DNA from: Rheinheimera mesophila
Lineage (GTDB): Bacteria; Pseudomonadota; Gammaproteobacteria; Enterobacterales; Alteromonadaceae
Direction: 5' to 3'
Assembly: GCF_000986865.1 (NCBI RefSeq)
Contig: NZ_LAVS01000096.1
Span: 124,001 to 188,000 of the forward strand
DNA: 64,000 nucleotides
Shown: one piece after another, positions 8,326-17,647 of the stretch
How positions within the stretch are numbered: position 1 is the stretch's first letter
Layout: every line of letters begins with the position of its first letter
Translations under genes and position numbers: made by a program
Notes under the pieces: generated by a model
Database searches by the model: none
The model's input: the letters and a program-made list of their open reading frames with translations, nothing else
What the model was told of the DNA's origin: nothing

Positions 8326-10155
8326 ATGGCAAAAATTCTTGGAATATCATGCTATTACCACGACAGTGCCGTGGCATTGATGATCGATGGAGAAATTATA
8401 GCGGCGGCGCAACAAGAACGTTTTAGCCGTATCAAACACGATCCGGCTTTCCCGACAGAGGCTATCTCCTATTGCCTCGCACAGGCACAACTCAGTCTGG
8501 ACCAACTGGACGCTATTATTTATTACGACAAACCTCTGCTGAAGTTTGAGCGTTTGCTGGAAACTTATCTGGCGATGGCGCCCAAAGGTTTGCGCTCGTT
8601 TTTAAAAGCCATGCCGGTGTGGCTGAAAGAAAAACTCTATTTAAAAACTCTGTTACGCCGCGAACTCAAGCAATTTTTAGCTGAAAAAACCGCTTTACCT
8701 AAGCTTTTATTCAGTGAACATCATCAGGCCCATGCCGCATCTGCTTTTTACCCCAGTCCTTTTGATGAAGCGGCAGTGCTGTGCCTTGATGGAGTGGGTG
8801 AATGGGTCACCAGCTCGATCTGGCACGGCAAAGGCAACGAACTTACCCCGCTGCTGGAGCTACATTTTCCACATTCCCTGGGATTGTTGTATTCGGCTTT
8901 TACCTATTATTGCGGCTTTAAAGTCAATTCAGGTGAATACAAACTGATGGGATTGGCGCCTTATGGCAAGCCATCTTACGTTGATATGATTTACCAGCAT
9001 TTGCTCGATGTAAAAGCAGATGGCAGTTTTTGTTTAAACATGGCCTATTTTGATTATGAAACTGGCTCATGCATGACCAACCAGAAATTTGCCCAGCTCT
9101 TTGGTGCTCCCGCTCGCAATGCCTCGGAACCACTTGAGCAGCGCCATCTCGATTTAGCCCGTTCGGTGCAGCAAGTCACGGAAGAGTTAGTACTGAATAT
9201 TGCCCGCTACGCTCAGCAGATAACAGGTAGCACCAATCTTTGTCTGGCTGGTGGCGTAGCGCTGAACTGTGTAGCCAACGGTCGTTTGCTCAGGGAAGGC
9301 CCCTTTGACCAACTGTGGATCCAACCTGCAGCAGGCGATGCCGGTGGTGCTTTAGGTGCGGCTTTGCTGGCCTCTTATCAGTATTTTGCGCTACCGCGGC
9401 AAGTTAATCCCACGGATAGTATGCAAGGTGCTCTGCTGGGACCTGAATTCAGTCCTGAACAAATTCAAAGTTATCTGGATTTAGAGGCGTTGCCTTATCA
9501 GCAACTCAGCGCAGAGGAACTGCCCCGGGTGACAGCTCAGCTATTGGCCGACCAGGCGGTCGTCGGTTGGTTTCAGGGCCGGATGGAGTTTGGCCCCCGC
9601 GCTTTGGGCAATCGCTCTATTCTGGCGGACGCCCGCAGCCCACAGATGCAAAAAGTGATGAACTTAAAAATCAAAAACCGTGAATCCTTCCGGCCTTTTG
9701 CCCCTATAGTCACAGTTGAAAAGATGACCGATTATTTTCAGTTAAGTCAGCCTAGTCCTTATATGCTGCTGGTTGCGCCGCTGCAAACTGAATTACAGTG
9801 GCCAGTGGATTCGGAAATACAAGGCCTTGCACAACAGCAGCAACAGCACTCAGCTTTACCTGCTATTACCCATGTGGATTACAGCGCCAGAGTGCAAAGT
9901 GTGGATAAAAAGCAAAACCCCTTGTTGCATCAGGTACTGAGCGAATTTGAGCAGCTCACCACTGTGCCGGTACTGGTCAATACCTCTTTTAATGTCAGAG
10001 GCGAACCCCCAGTCTGCGCTCCAGAGGATGCAGTACGAGGCTTCTTAGCAACAGAAATGGATTATTTGTTGTTAGGACCCTTTTTACTGGATAAAAAAGC
10101 GCAAGACCCACAACGCATCGCCCTGGCTAAACAAACAAAATTTGCGGAGGATTAA
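8326..10155 (+). CDS. carbamoyltransferase, NodU/TobZ family
   Basis: Carbamoyltransferase of 609 residues that moves a carbamoyl group from carbamoyl phosphate, via an adenylate, to a hydroxyl of its substrate. The N-terminal Kae1-like domain shows ILGISCYYHDSA, the HHQAHAASAF metal-site motif (about residues 135-145) and CLDGVGEW. The C-terminal domain (from about residue 400) shows FQGRMEFGPRALGNRSILAD, the family signature. I start it at 8326, where the family usually begins; an in-frame ATG at 8287 adds 13 residues without homology, and neither start has a strong Shine-Dalgarno. Its stop overlaps the next ATG by one base, so three genes are coupled. The substrate is unknown; these modules decorate surface glycans or secondary metabolites. 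Confidence 0.92.
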   Translation: MAKILGISCYYHDSAVALMIDGEIIAAAQQERFSRIKHDPAFPTEAISYCLAQAQLSLDQLDAIIYYDKPLLKFERLLETYLAMAPKGLRSFLKAMPVWLKEKLYLKTLLRRELKQFLAEKTALPKLLFSEHHQAHAASAFYPSPFDEAAVLCLDGVGEWVTSSIWHGKGNELTPLLELHFPHSLGLLYSAFTYYCGFKVNSGEYKLMGLAPYGKPSYVDMIYQHLLDVKADGSFCLNMAYFDYETGSCMTNQKFAQLFGAPARNASEPLEQRHLDLARSVQQVTEELVLNIARYAQQITGSTNLCLAGGVALNCVANGRLLREGPFDQLWIQPAAGDAGGALGAALLASYQYFALPRQVNPTDSMQGALLGPEFSPEQIQSYLDLEALPYQQLSAEELPRVTAQLLADQAVVGWFQGRMEFGPRALGNRSILADARSPQMQKVMNLKIKNRESFRPFAPIVTVEKMTDYFQLSQPSPYMLLVAPLQTELQWPVDSEIQGLAQQQQQHSALPAITHVDYSARVQSVDKKQNPLLHQVLSEFEQLTTVPVLVNTSFNVRGEPPVCAPEDAVRGFLATEMDYLLLGPFLLDKKAQDPQRIALAKQTKFAED

Positions 10156-10565
10156 TGCGCAGTTTATCAGCCACAAGGACGGATCATCAGCTATTAAAGG
10201 CTTTTGCTTACAGCTTGAGCTGGGCTTTCCCACTGGTATTTGGCCTGTTATTGCCCTGGCTGTTTTCCTATGCCTGGCAACTTTGGCCACTATTTGTCAG
10301 TGCCAGCTTACTGGCACTTGCCCTGCTGCACCCGGCCTGGTTGTACTACCCCTACCGACTCTGGATGGCGATTGGTATGACGCTGGGCTGGGTCAATAGT
10401 AAAATCATTCTAACCTTGCTGTTTTATCTGCTGTTGACCCCGCTAGGTGTAGTGCTGCGGTTACTGGGCAAATTACAGTATCAACGCAAGCTGAAACCAG
10501 ACCAACCCAGCTACTGGCATAACAGCCAGCCAAGCGACAGATCTCAATTGGAGAAACCCTTTTAA
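10155..10565 (+). CDS. SxtJ-family small membrane protein
   Basis: 136-residue protein with hydrophobic segments at about residues 18-60 (SLSWAFPLVFGLLLPWLFSY region) and 75-105, then a charged tail. The size, position after a carbamoyltransferase and the AIGMTLGWVNSKIILTLLFY region match SxtJ-like membrane proteins. No enzymatic motif is visible. It begins on the last base of the carbamoyltransferase stop codon and ends on the first base of the next start, which indicates translational coupling and a common role, perhaps holding the carbamoyltransferase at the membrane. Confidence 0.8.
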   Translation: MRSLSATRTDHQLLKAFAYSLSWAFPLVFGLLLPWLFSYAWQLWPLFVSASLLALALLHPAWLYYPYRLWMAIGMTLGWVNSKIILTLLFYLLLTPLGVVLRLLGKLQYQRKLKPDQPSYWHNSQPSDRSQLEKPF

Positions 10566-10717
10566 TGCTGGAACTGCTCAAAGACTTATGGGACTTTTTA
10601 AAAATACGGAAAAAACTCTGGCTGATGCCTATAGTGTTGGTGATGGTATTGCTGGGCGCTTTAGTAGTAGCCAGCCAGCAATCGGCTTTGGCGACTTTTA
10701 TTTATACGGTGTTTTGA
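10565..10717 (+). CDS. DUF5989-like micro-protein (50 aa)
   Basis: A 50-residue protein starting MLELLKDLWDFLKIRKKLWL, with one hydrophobic helix (about residues 21-37) and ending FIYTVF. A short amphipathic and basic N-terminal segment followed by a single membrane span is the layout of the DUF5989 proteins that close carbamoyltransferase/SxtJ operons. The ATG overlaps the preceding stop codon by one base (TAATG) and GGAGAAACC upstream gives a Shine-Dalgarno. It is easily missed because of its size. The function is unknown. Confidence 0.82.
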   Translation: MLELLKDLWDFLKIRKKLWLMPIVLVMVLLGALVVASQQSALATFIYTVF

Positions 10718-10827
10718 ATAAGCGGCTACGGAATGACTGGGCCCATCATATGCCATAGCAGCCAGCAACAGCCTGGTGACAGCGCACTTTACCCGCTAAA
10801 GCACTGCTGTTACCAGATTAACCAGCG

Positions 10828-10847
10828 GGGCCTCACTCACAAGGCCC
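10828..10847. terminator. weak hairpin between convergent genes
   Basis: Arms GGGCCT / AGGCCC with an 8-base loop lie between the DUF5989-like gene and the convergent chemoreceptor. A short pyrimidine stretch (CTCTTT) follows on the plus strand. It could end the carbamoyltransferase operon, but the stem is only six pairs. Confidence 0.35.
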
Positions 10848-10863
10848 GGCCTCTTTGTGCTGC

Positions 10864-12489
10864 TTATACCCGATAAGACGCAGCCTGCTGCTGCAAACGA
10901 GCGGCCAACTGAGCCAATGAGCTGCTGGCATCAGCACTATGAGTCGCACTGCGGGTCATTTCCCCTATGCTGACACTAAACTCACTGATATTTTTATTAA
11001 TATCTTCTGCCACTAAGGTCTGTTGCTCGGTTGCAGCCGATATCTGTACATTCATATCTACTATGGTGCCTACCGCAGATTTAATATCCTCCAATACTGC
11101 ACCAGCCTCCTGTGCATTCACCACACTGCTACTGGCATAGTGGCCGGATTGAGCCATCGCCTGCACAGCTTCGCGCGCAGAAGCCTGCAAAGTGTCAATC
11201 ATCACACGGATAGACTCAGTCGCCTTTTGGGTATTGGTGGCCAGAGTACGCACCTCATCGGCCACTACTGCAAAGCCACGGCCTGCTTCACCCGCTCTTG
11301 CCGCTTCAATAGCGGCGTTTAATGCCAGCAAGTTGGTTTGCCCGGCAATCGTCTGGATCACCGCCAACACCGCAGTGATTTTCTCTGATTCTCCATTCAG
11401 TTGCTCTATCACCTGACTGGCGCCGTTGACCACTGTGGATAACTGCTCAATCGAACTGACATTCTGAATCACTTTCTGATAGCCCTGCTGGGTTTTCTGA
11501 TCCACGTCGTTGGCTTGCTCTGACGTCGCTAAAGCGCTGTTGGCCACTTCCTGTATCGCGGCCGACATTTGATTGACTGCAGTTGCGATTAAATTAGCCT
11601 GTTGCTCTTGCTCAAAAGCTGTGCCGCTGACCTGAGTGCTGATCTGACTCATCTGTTCTGAAGCCGCCGCCAGTTGTGAAACCGCATCCCCTAGCTCGGT
11701 AAAAAACTGATGGACCCGACTGATGGTTTGATTAAACGCAGCCGCAGTGACTGCGATTTCGTCCGAACCTGTAATTTGAGCCCGAATTCGTAAATCAGAC
11801 TGATCCCCCACCACAGAAATGGCTTGTTGCAGTTGATTCAGTGGGTTGTGAATAGAACGATAAATGATCCAGGACAAGGCGGCTAAACAAAACAACACCA
11901 GCAGCAAGGCGGTGACAAAAAGTTTCAGAAAAAACTGATACTGCTCTGCGGCTGCCAGTTTAAACTTTTCAGTCTCCACCAGTTGGATATCAATTAAAGC
12001 CGCCAGCGACGCACTCAAGGGATCGGCCAATTGATACAGCTCTGCATTAAAGTCTTTCGCACTGCGCTTGAGCAGTGAACCATCGCTGATTTGTGCCTGA
12101 TACTGTTGTAACTGTTGCTTGAAAAGCAGCATTTGTTGTTTAGCTTTTTCTGCCAGACTGGCCTCTTCACTAGTGAGGGTTGTGGCAAGGTAAGCCTGCC
12201 AGACCTGATCCGCCACCTGCCCTTGCTGTTGTAACTGCCCCACAGCTTCAGTAGCGCTGAGCAACTCGCCCCGGTACTTATGCAATACATCCACCGAAGT
12301 TACAGCATAAGCATCTGCCACCTGCTTGATTTGTTTCAGCGGCACCACACGGTCATCATAAATACTGGAGGCTCCGTCACTTAAATGCCCCATTTCTCTG
12401 ACCGAGATCACACTAATGGCAATTAACACCAGTAATGGCACACAAACCAATAGCAATAAGCGGATTTTAACCGACATTTGATTTAACAT
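10864..12489 (-). CDS. methyl-accepting chemotaxis protein
   Basis: 541-residue chemoreceptor. Residues about 8-28 form the first membrane helix, about 30-190 a periplasmic four-helix-bundle sensor (4HB_MCP type), and about 190-212 the second membrane helix. A HAMP domain follows (about 213-265), then the cytoplasmic signalling domain with the highly conserved hairpin tip around [17 protein letters not shown] (about residue 395). It signals to the CheA/CheW array and flagellar motor. There is no C-terminal CheR-binding pentapeptide; it ends AASYRV. It stands alone, divergent from the DUF350 operon. The ligand cannot be told from sequence. Confidence 0.95.
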   Translation of the reverse strand: MLNQMSVKIRLLLLVCVPLLVLIAISVISVREMGHLSDGASSIYDDRVVPLKQIKQVADAYAVTSVDVLHKYRGELLSATEAVGQLQQQGQVADQVWQAYLATTLTSEEASLAEKAKQQMLLFKQQLQQYQAQISDGSLLKRSAKDFNAELYQLADPLSASLAALIDIQLVETEKFKLAAAEQYQFFLKLFVTALLLVLFCLAALSWIIYRSIHNPLNQLQQAISVVGDQSDLRIRAQITGSDEIAVTAAAFNQTISRVHQFFTELGDAVSQLAAASEQMSQISTQVSGTAFEQEQQANLIATAVNQMSAAIQEVANSALATSEQANDVDQKTQQGYQKVIQNVSSIEQLSTVVNGASQVIEQLNGESEKITAVLAVIQTIAGQTNLLALNAAIEAARAGEAGRGFAVVADEVRTLATNTQKATESIRVMIDTLQASAREAVQAMAQSGHYASSSVVNAQEAGAVLEDIKSAVGTIVDMNVQISAATEQQTLVAEDINKNISEFSVSIGEMTRSATHSADASSSLAQLAARLQQQAASYRV

Positions 12490-12574
12490 TAGGATGAACT
12501 CCTTAACAGATCAGTAACTTAGCGGCTGCACTTTCTTATTGAGCATAGCCCAAAACTGACAGGTTCAAAGGATT

Positions 12575-12600
12575 CACTGAAAATCTGATGCGATTCAGTG
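12575..12600. promoter_or_regulatory. inverted repeat in divergent promoter region
   Basis: Perfect 7-base arms CACTGAA / TTCAGTG spaced by 12 bases lie in the 177-bp region between the chemoreceptor and the divergent DUF350 operon. It is placed where an operator would be; the binding protein is unknown. Confidence 0.3.
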
Positions 12601-12666
12601 GTTGCCTTTTGACTGGCTTTTCTGGATCATCGCAATAGCCCCTCCATTTAAAGAAAGGATTTTGCA

Positions 12667-13080
12667 ATGAGTGACACTTTATTAGCCTCAGTGGCTGGTT
12701 TTCCTGAATTTATCAGCTTCTTTTTTCTGGCCATTTTATTAATAGCCCTGTTTTGTCGTTTTTATACCTGGATCACTCCACACGACGAACTTGCCCTGAT
12801 CAAAGAAAATAACAGCGCCGCGGCTATCGCCTTCGCCGGTGCCTTAATTGGTTTTGCTTTGCCTTTATCCAGCGCTATAACGCACTCGTTGTCATTAGCC
12901 GATTGTGCTATTTGGGGTGCTATCGCTTTAGTGGTTCAAGTGCTGACTTTTGCTGTGGTGCGCTTTGCTCTGAAACAGCTACCAGAACGTATCAATAAAG
13001 GCGAAATTGCTGCCGGTGTATTTTCTGCGGGTTGTTCTATCGCTATTGGTTTAATCAATGCCGCCAGCATGACGTATTAA
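12667..13080 (+). CDS. DUF350 (YjfL-like) inner-membrane protein
   Basis: 137-residue protein with four predicted membrane helices (about residues 15-33, 53-72, 80-100, 112-132). The central motif SAAIAFAGALIGFALPL matches the DUF350 family, of which E. coli YjfL is a member. A good Shine-Dalgarno (AAAGGA) precedes the ATG. It opens a three-gene operon with a DUF1190 protein and a glutathionylspermidine-synthase-like ATP-grasp enzyme, the order seen in E. coli yjfLMC. The molecular function is not known. Confidence 0.85.
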   Translation: MSDTLLASVAGFPEFISFFFLAILLIALFCRFYTWITPHDELALIKENNSAAAIAFAGALIGFALPLSSAITHSLSLADCAIWGAIALVVQVLTFAVVRFALKQLPERINKGEIAAGVFSAGCSIAIGLINAASMTY

Positions 13081-13107
13081 TCTGCACCACCTTTTAAGGA
13101 GTCACTG

Positions 13108-13722
13108 ATGAAACAAAAAGTGCTGAAACGCAGTAAAAAAGCCGCTTTAGTGTTAATGGTGCCTACTGCCACCTTTCTAATGGCAGGTTGTGGTCAGGAA
13201 GAAGCGGTGCAAACTGCAGCTTTTGAGACTGTTGACCAATGTGCTGCTTATTACAACCCTGAACAATGTAAAGCCGATTTGGGGCAGGCCTTGGCCATGC
13301 ATGCGCAAGTTGCGCCTAAATACACCGACAAAGCCGCTTGTGAAACGGACTTTGGGGTAGGCCAGTGTGAAACTCAGGCTCAGGCTGCAGCTGCTGCCGG
13401 GACAGAGCAAGTGCCACAACAAGCGCAAGCTTCCAGTGGCGGCTTTTTTATGCCCATGATGATGGGCTTTTTAGCAGGCCAGATGCTGAACCGTTCAGGT
13501 TCACAGTTAAAACAACCGGTACAGGCACAGCCTTTGTATAAATCAAGGGACGACCGCAGCACCTTCCGCACTGCGACCAATACGCCTGTGGCCAAAGGGG
13601 TAGGAACGGCTTACGTTAAACCCTCGTCAGTTCAGCCTAAACCTGCCGGTGTGGTCAATCGTGGTGGTTTTGGCGCTCAGGCGCAAAAACGCTCCAGTTC
13701 AGCCAGCAGTTTTGGTGGTTAA
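13108..13722 (+). CDS. DUF1190 (YgiB/YjfM-like) protein
   Basis: 204-residue exported protein of the YgiB/YjfM family. A basic N-terminus and hydrophobic stretch ending in ATFLMAGCG look like a lipoprotein signal. The next 70 residues hold spaced Cys residues in the DQCAAYYNPEQCKADL and AACETDFGVGQCE regions, characteristic of DUF1190. The C-terminal half is low-complexity, rich in Ser, Gly, Gln and Ala, and ends SSASSFGG. A strong AAGGAG precedes the ATG. It sits 27 bp after the DUF350 gene and 6 bp before the ATP-grasp gene. The biochemical role is unknown, but the pairing with that enzyme is conserved (ygiBC, yjfMC). Confidence 0.85.
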   Translation: MKQKVLKRSKKAALVLMVPTATFLMAGCGQEEAVQTAAFETVDQCAAYYNPEQCKADLGQALAMHAQVAPKYTDKAACETDFGVGQCETQAQAAAAAGTEQVPQQAQASSGGFFMPMMMGFLAGQMLNRSGSQLKQPVQAQPLYKSRDDRSTFRTATNTPVAKGVGTAYVKPSSVQPKPAGVVNRGGFGAQAQKRSSSASSFGG

Positions 13723-13728
13723 GCGCAG

Positions 13729-14880
13729 ATGAAGAAAGTCGCTTGTGATGAGCGCCCAGGCTGGCGCTCTTATGCTGAATCTGTAGGTTTTGAGTTTCAT
13801 ACCTTTGATGGTGAACCCTATTGGGACGAAACCGGCTATTACCAGTTTAACCTGCGCCAAATTGAACAGGATTTAGAAGAGCCGACCGAAGAGCTGCATC
13901 AAATGGCGTTGTCGTTAGTCGAGGATGTAGTTCGGGATGAAGAAAAGCTGCAGCAATTGGCTATACCGGAAAAATTCTGGGATTTTGTCGCTGACTCCTG
14001 GCGGACTAAAGCGCCGTCTTTATACGGCAGGCTGGATTTAGTCTACGACGGTAGTGGCCCTGCTAAATTGCTGGAGCTGAATTACGATACCCCGACCTCG
14101 TTGTTTGAAACCGGTTTTTTCCAGTGGGTCTGGCTGGAAGACCAGTTGATGCGTGGCAAAGTGCCACAGGGGGCCGATCAGTTTAACTCACTGCAAGACC
14201 AGCTCGAAGCCGCCTTTGCCAACCTGCCTCTGGCCAATCCTTTGTATTTCGCTTCGGTGGCCAACAGTATCGAAGACAAAGGTACAGTGATGTACCTGAT
14301 GGATATTGCCAGACAAGCTGGTGTCGACAGTCGTTTTATCGAACTGGAACAACTGGGCGAAGCCAGTGGTCAACTGGTGGATCTGGAAGGTTACGCCATA
14401 GGTGGTTTGTTTAAGCTGTATCCGTGGGAATTTATGCTGCAGGAAGATTTTGCTTCTGTCATCTTAAGCAGCCAAACCCAGTGGCTGGAACCCGGCTGGA
14501 AAATGTTGTTGTCAAACAAAGGCATATTGCCTTTACTCTGGCAAAAATATCGCGGCCATCCAAATTTGCTGGAAAGCCATTTCGAACAACCAGGCCAGAG
14601 TTTTGGCGCTGGCTGGGTGCGTAAACCGCTGTTTTCCCGTGAAGGCGCCAATGTAGAATTGATACTGCCCAACGGTGAAAAAGTAACTGAACCCGGCCCT
14701 TATGCCGACTCCCCATTTATCCGCCAGAAGTTACAGCCATTACCAAAATTTGGCGACAGCTATACCATGATAGGCAGTTGGGTGGTAGGCAACAGCGCCG
14801 CTGGTATTGGTATACGCGAGGATAACTCGTTAATTACCAAAGACAGTTCGCGCTTTTTACCTCATATAATTTTGGATTGA
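13729..14880 (+). CDS. glutathionylspermidine synthase family ATP-grasp enzyme (YgiC/YjfC-like)
   Basis: 383-residue ATP-grasp protein matching the C-terminal synthetase domain of glutathionylspermidine synthase, without the amidase half. Recognisable parts are SLYGRLDLVYDG, LLELNYDTPTSLFE (about residues 115-128) and the C-terminal FSREGANVELILP and GSWVVGNSAAGIGIRED. Family members are proposed to join a peptide or amine to a carboxylate using ATP; the real substrate of YgiC/YjfC is not established. It is the last gene of the DUF350-DUF1190 operon. The speE and speA genes for spermidine synthesis are about 8-10 kb away but not linked. Confidence 0.88.
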   Translation: MKKVACDERPGWRSYAESVGFEFHTFDGEPYWDETGYYQFNLRQIEQDLEEPTEELHQMALSLVEDVVRDEEKLQQLAIPEKFWDFVADSWRTKAPSLYGRLDLVYDGSGPAKLLELNYDTPTSLFETGFFQWVWLEDQLMRGKVPQGADQFNSLQDQLEAAFANLPLANPLYFASVANSIEDKGTVMYLMDIARQAGVDSRFIELEQLGEASGQLVDLEGYAIGGLFKLYPWEFMLQEDFASVILSSQTQWLEPGWKMLLSNKGILPLLWQKYRGHPNLLESHFEQPGQSFGAGWVRKPLFSREGANVELILPNGEKVTEPGPYADSPFIRQKLQPLPKFGDSYTMIGSWVVGNSAAGIGIREDNSLITKDSSRFLPHIILD

Positions 14881-15208
14881 CCTCTCCTAGCCAGGCCAGC
14901 TCAGAGCTGGCCTGCATCGCTCAATATATTCATGCAGTAAATCAGTATAAAAAATCACTTACCAGCATTAACAACAGATGTCGCCCAAAAATAAGCAATT
15001 GATTTATATTGATTTTATAAAAAACACCTTATGAGCACAAATTAACTGTTGGTTATTTATCCAAAATTGTTTAAAGTGCGCGCTCATTTGCGCTGTCCGG
15101 ACTGCGCCCGCTCTGGCTTTTGTATTCTTTTGCTATGCTTAAGCCGCTGTCGTATTCCTGTCACAAGGCAGCCTTAGTCTTATTTTGTTTTTGCCAGAAG
15201 GAAACAAA
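14881..15208. other. 328-bp AT-rich intergenic region before argA
   Basis: It holds the hairpin at 14894-14912 just after the ATP-grasp gene, then an AT-rich stretch (about 14930-15080) and a GC-richer stretch up to argA. The argA promoter must lie here. I could not identify a convincing ArgR operator or a clear -35/-10 pair. Confidence 0.45.
14894..14912 (+). terminator. near-perfect palindromic hairpin after ATP-grasp gene
   Basis: GGCCAGCTC - A - GAGCTGGCC is a perfect 9-bp inverted repeat starting 13 bases after the stop codon at 14880. There is no T-run, so it may be an mRNA 3'-end stabiliser or a weak terminator of the yjfLMC-like operon. Confidence 0.45.
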
Positions 15209-16528
15209 GTGCGCACCACAGAACTTGTTGATGGCTTTCGTCAGTCCGCCCCTTATGTCAATGCTCACCGCGGTAAAACCTTTGTCGTGATGCTGGGTGG
15301 CGAAGCCATAGATCAACCCGGTTTTCGCAGTATTATTAATGACATAGCTCTGCTCAATACCCTCGGTATAAAAATAGTGCTGGTGTATGGTGCCAGACCG
15401 CAAATTAATAAAGCACTGGAAAAAGCCGGCTTGAATTGCGATTACCACAACAGGATCCGGGTCACAGACGATGATTCATTCCGGGTGATCAAACAAGTCG
15501 CCGGAGCATTACAGTTGGATATTACCGCTCGTTTATCCATGAGCTTAAGCAATACGCCCATGCACAATGCTCAAATCAACGTCGTCAGCGGTAACTTTGT
15601 CATAGCTCAGCCTTTGGGGGTGGATGATGGCATCGACTACCTGCACAGCGGCCGGGTACGCCGTATTGATGTACAAGGTATTCGTCGTCAGTTGGATAAC
15701 AACGGCATAGTGCTGATGGGCCCGATCGCAGCCTCTGTCACAGGGGAAAGTTTTAACCTGACGGCAGAAGAAATTGCCACCCAGGTCGCGATTAAACTTA
15801 AAGCGGAGAAAATTATCGGCTTTAATGAAGTGGGCGGCATCATGGGGGAAGATGGCGACATTACCGCTGAACTGATGCCGAATTATGCTGAACATCTAAT
15901 GTGGCAGATGGAGCAAAAAGCCGATGCCTGTACAGCGACTGTTGCCTTTTTGCACGCGGCTATTACTGCATGTCGCTCTGGTGTGCCGCGTTGTCACTTG
16001 GTCAGTTATGGCGAAAACGGCGCTATGTTGCAGGAATTATTCTCCCGCGACGGTATTGGTACTCAGATAGTCACCGAAGCGGCCGAGCGTTTGCGTGCGG
16101 CCAGCATTACGGATATTGGCGGTATTCTGGATTTGATCCGGCCGCTGGAACAACAAGGTTTATTGGTCCGTCGTTCGCGCGAACAGTTGGAAATGGAAAT
16201 TGACCAGTTTGTGGTGATTGAACGGGACGGTTTAATTATCGGCTGTGCCGCGCTTTATCCCTTCCCGGAAGAAAATGTTGGCGAATTTGCCTGTTTGGCT
16301 GTGCATGAAAACTACCGTGATGCCGACCGAGGCAGCGCCTTGCTGAAAAACATTATTCAGTTGGCCCGTCAGCGCAAGTACTACCGTTTATTTGCCCTGA
16401 CCACCCGCAGTATTCATTGGTTCCAGGAGCATGGTTTTGAACTGGTGACAGTGCAGGACTTACCAGAGAAAAAGCAGCAGCTATATAACTATCAGCGCCG
16501 CTCAAAAATTCTGGCGCTGGATTTATAA
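15209..16528 (+). CDS. argA: amino-acid N-acetyltransferase (N-acetylglutamate synthase)
   Basis: First enzyme of arginine synthesis, making N-acetylglutamate from glutamate and acetyl-CoA. It has the classical two-domain ArgA form: an amino-acid-kinase-like domain (about residues 1-280, [23 protein letters not shown]) and a C-terminal GNAT domain (about 290-430, [17 protein letters not shown] as the acetyl-CoA loop). At 439 residues it matches E. coli ArgA (443). I chose the GTG at 15209 because AGAAGGA sits 8 bases before it and homology begins at [10 protein letters not shown]; a TTG at 15185 would add eight unsupported residues. It overlaps the convergent dehydrogenase-like gene by 6 bp at the stops. 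Confidence 0.95.
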   Translation: MRTTELVDGFRQSAPYVNAHRGKTFVVMLGGEAIDQPGFRSIINDIALLNTLGIKIVLVYGARPQINKALEKAGLNCDYHNRIRVTDDDSFRVIKQVAGALQLDITARLSMSLSNTPMHNAQINVVSGNFVIAQPLGVDDGIDYLHSGRVRRIDVQGIRRQLDNNGIVLMGPIAASVTGESFNLTAEEIATQVAIKLKAEKIIGFNEVGGIMGEDGDITAELMPNYAEHLMWQMEQKADACTATVAFLHAAITACRSGVPRCHLVSYGENGAMLQELFSRDGIGTQIVTEAAERLRAASITDIGGILDLIRPLEQQGLLVRRSREQLEMEIDQFVVIERDGLIIGCAALYPFPEENVGEFACLAVHENYRDADRGSALLKNIIQLARQRKYYRLFALTTRSIHWFQEHGFELVTVQDLPEKKQQLYNYQRRSKILALDL

Positions 16529-17605
16529 GTGTTTTTGTTGTATCTGTTCCACCACAGTCCGGGCTAAGGCCCTGGCTGTGGTCCACTTGCCTCCGGACAC
16601 AGTCAACACCTGTTGCTGCCAATTCAGTGCATATTCCCGACTGGCGGTGCTGGCACTGTCACTGCCACCCAATAAAGGCCGGACTCCGGCAAATTTACTT
16701 TGTACATCAGCGTCAGACAATGGCTTATCAAAATAGTGATTATACAGGGCCAGTAAATAGCTCTGCTCTGCGTCGCTGCATTCGATAGGCTCTGCCAGAC
16801 TTTGTCGTACTTCGGTGGTTCCCACTAAGGTTTTTCCCTGATAAGGCAAGACAAACACAATGCGGCGCTCCCCCGGCACTTCCAGCATATGGCCATAACG
16901 ACTGATGGCAGGCACCAGCACATGACTGCCACGCACCAGATCCAAAGCTTGTTGCAGTGGCAACTCCGATTGTTCCAGTAACTGATTGCTCCAGGGCCCG
17001 GCCACATTCACGACCAAATCAAAAACTTGCCAGTCAGAACTATTGGCAGCAAAAACCCCGCCAGTGGCGGTGAATTGACGGACAGGGCAATGCTGATGAA
17101 TCTGCACTCCGGCTTTGATGGCTTGTTCTGCCACCCAAAGCCCTAGTTTTCTGTCGTCCATCTGGCCATCAAAAAATAAGTAAGCCCCTGTTAAACCCTC
17201 TGCTTTTAGTTGTGGCGAACAGCGTTTTGCCTGCTCTGCAGTTAACCATCTATGTCGGCCTATACCTTTTTTTCCGCTCAGCAGATCATAAAGCCACAAA
17301 CCAACTTTGATCTGCCAGCGGGGTCGTTGGCCGTTTTGATAGATGGGATACAAAAGCGGTAATCTTTTGGTTAAGTGGGGGGCTTTTTTCAGCCACCAAC
17401 GTCTTTCCTGCAAAGCTTCATGCACCAGACGAAACTCGCCCTGCTCCAGATAACGTAAGCCGCCATGCAGCAATTTAGAGGAGGATTTGCTGGTGGCCTG
17501 CATCAGCTCGTGGCGCTCAAACAAGGTCACCTGATGGCCAGCCAAAGCCAGCTGCCAGGCAGATGACAAGCCATTAATACCACCCCCTATCACAGCTATC
17601 TTCAT
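16523..17605 (-). CDS. FAD-dependent glycerol-3-phosphate dehydrogenase-like protein, short form
   Basis: 360-residue FAD enzyme of the GlpD family. The dinucleotide fold [17 protein letters not shown] is at the very start and the GlpD signature [18 protein letters not shown] follows (about residues 40-57). The DGQMDDRKL region also fits. It lacks the roughly 130-residue C-terminal domain of respiratory GlpD (about 500 residues) and ends soon after the [13 protein letters not shown] motif. It probably oxidises glycerol-3-phosphate or a related polyol phosphate at the membrane. It stands alone with no glpK, glpF or glpR nearby. Confidence 0.85.
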   Translation of the reverse strand: MKIAVIGGGINGLSSAWQLALAGHQVTLFERHELMQATSKSSSKLLHGGLRYLEQGEFRLVHEALQERRWWLKKAPHLTKRLPLLYPIYQNGQRPRWQIKVGLWLYDLLSGKKGIGRHRWLTAEQAKRCSPQLKAEGLTGAYLFFDGQMDDRKLGLWVAEQAIKAGVQIHQHCPVRQFTATGGVFAANSSDWQVFDLVVNVAGPWSNQLLEQSELPLQQALDLVRGSHVLVPAISRYGHMLEVPGERRIVFVLPYQGKTLVGTTEVRQSLAEPIECSDAEQSYLLALYNHYFDKPLSDADVQSKFAGVRPLLGGSDSASTASREYALNWQQQVLTVSGGKWTTARALARTVVEQIQQKHL

Positions 17606-17647
17606 AGGCTAATCCATTAAGTCTTTGATTTAGCATAGCAGAACAAT

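Noticed and set aside
14913-15208. ArgR operator ahead of argA
   Set aside because: Some TGCAT/ATTCA half-site-like words occur but none with the proper 18-bp ARG-box layout.
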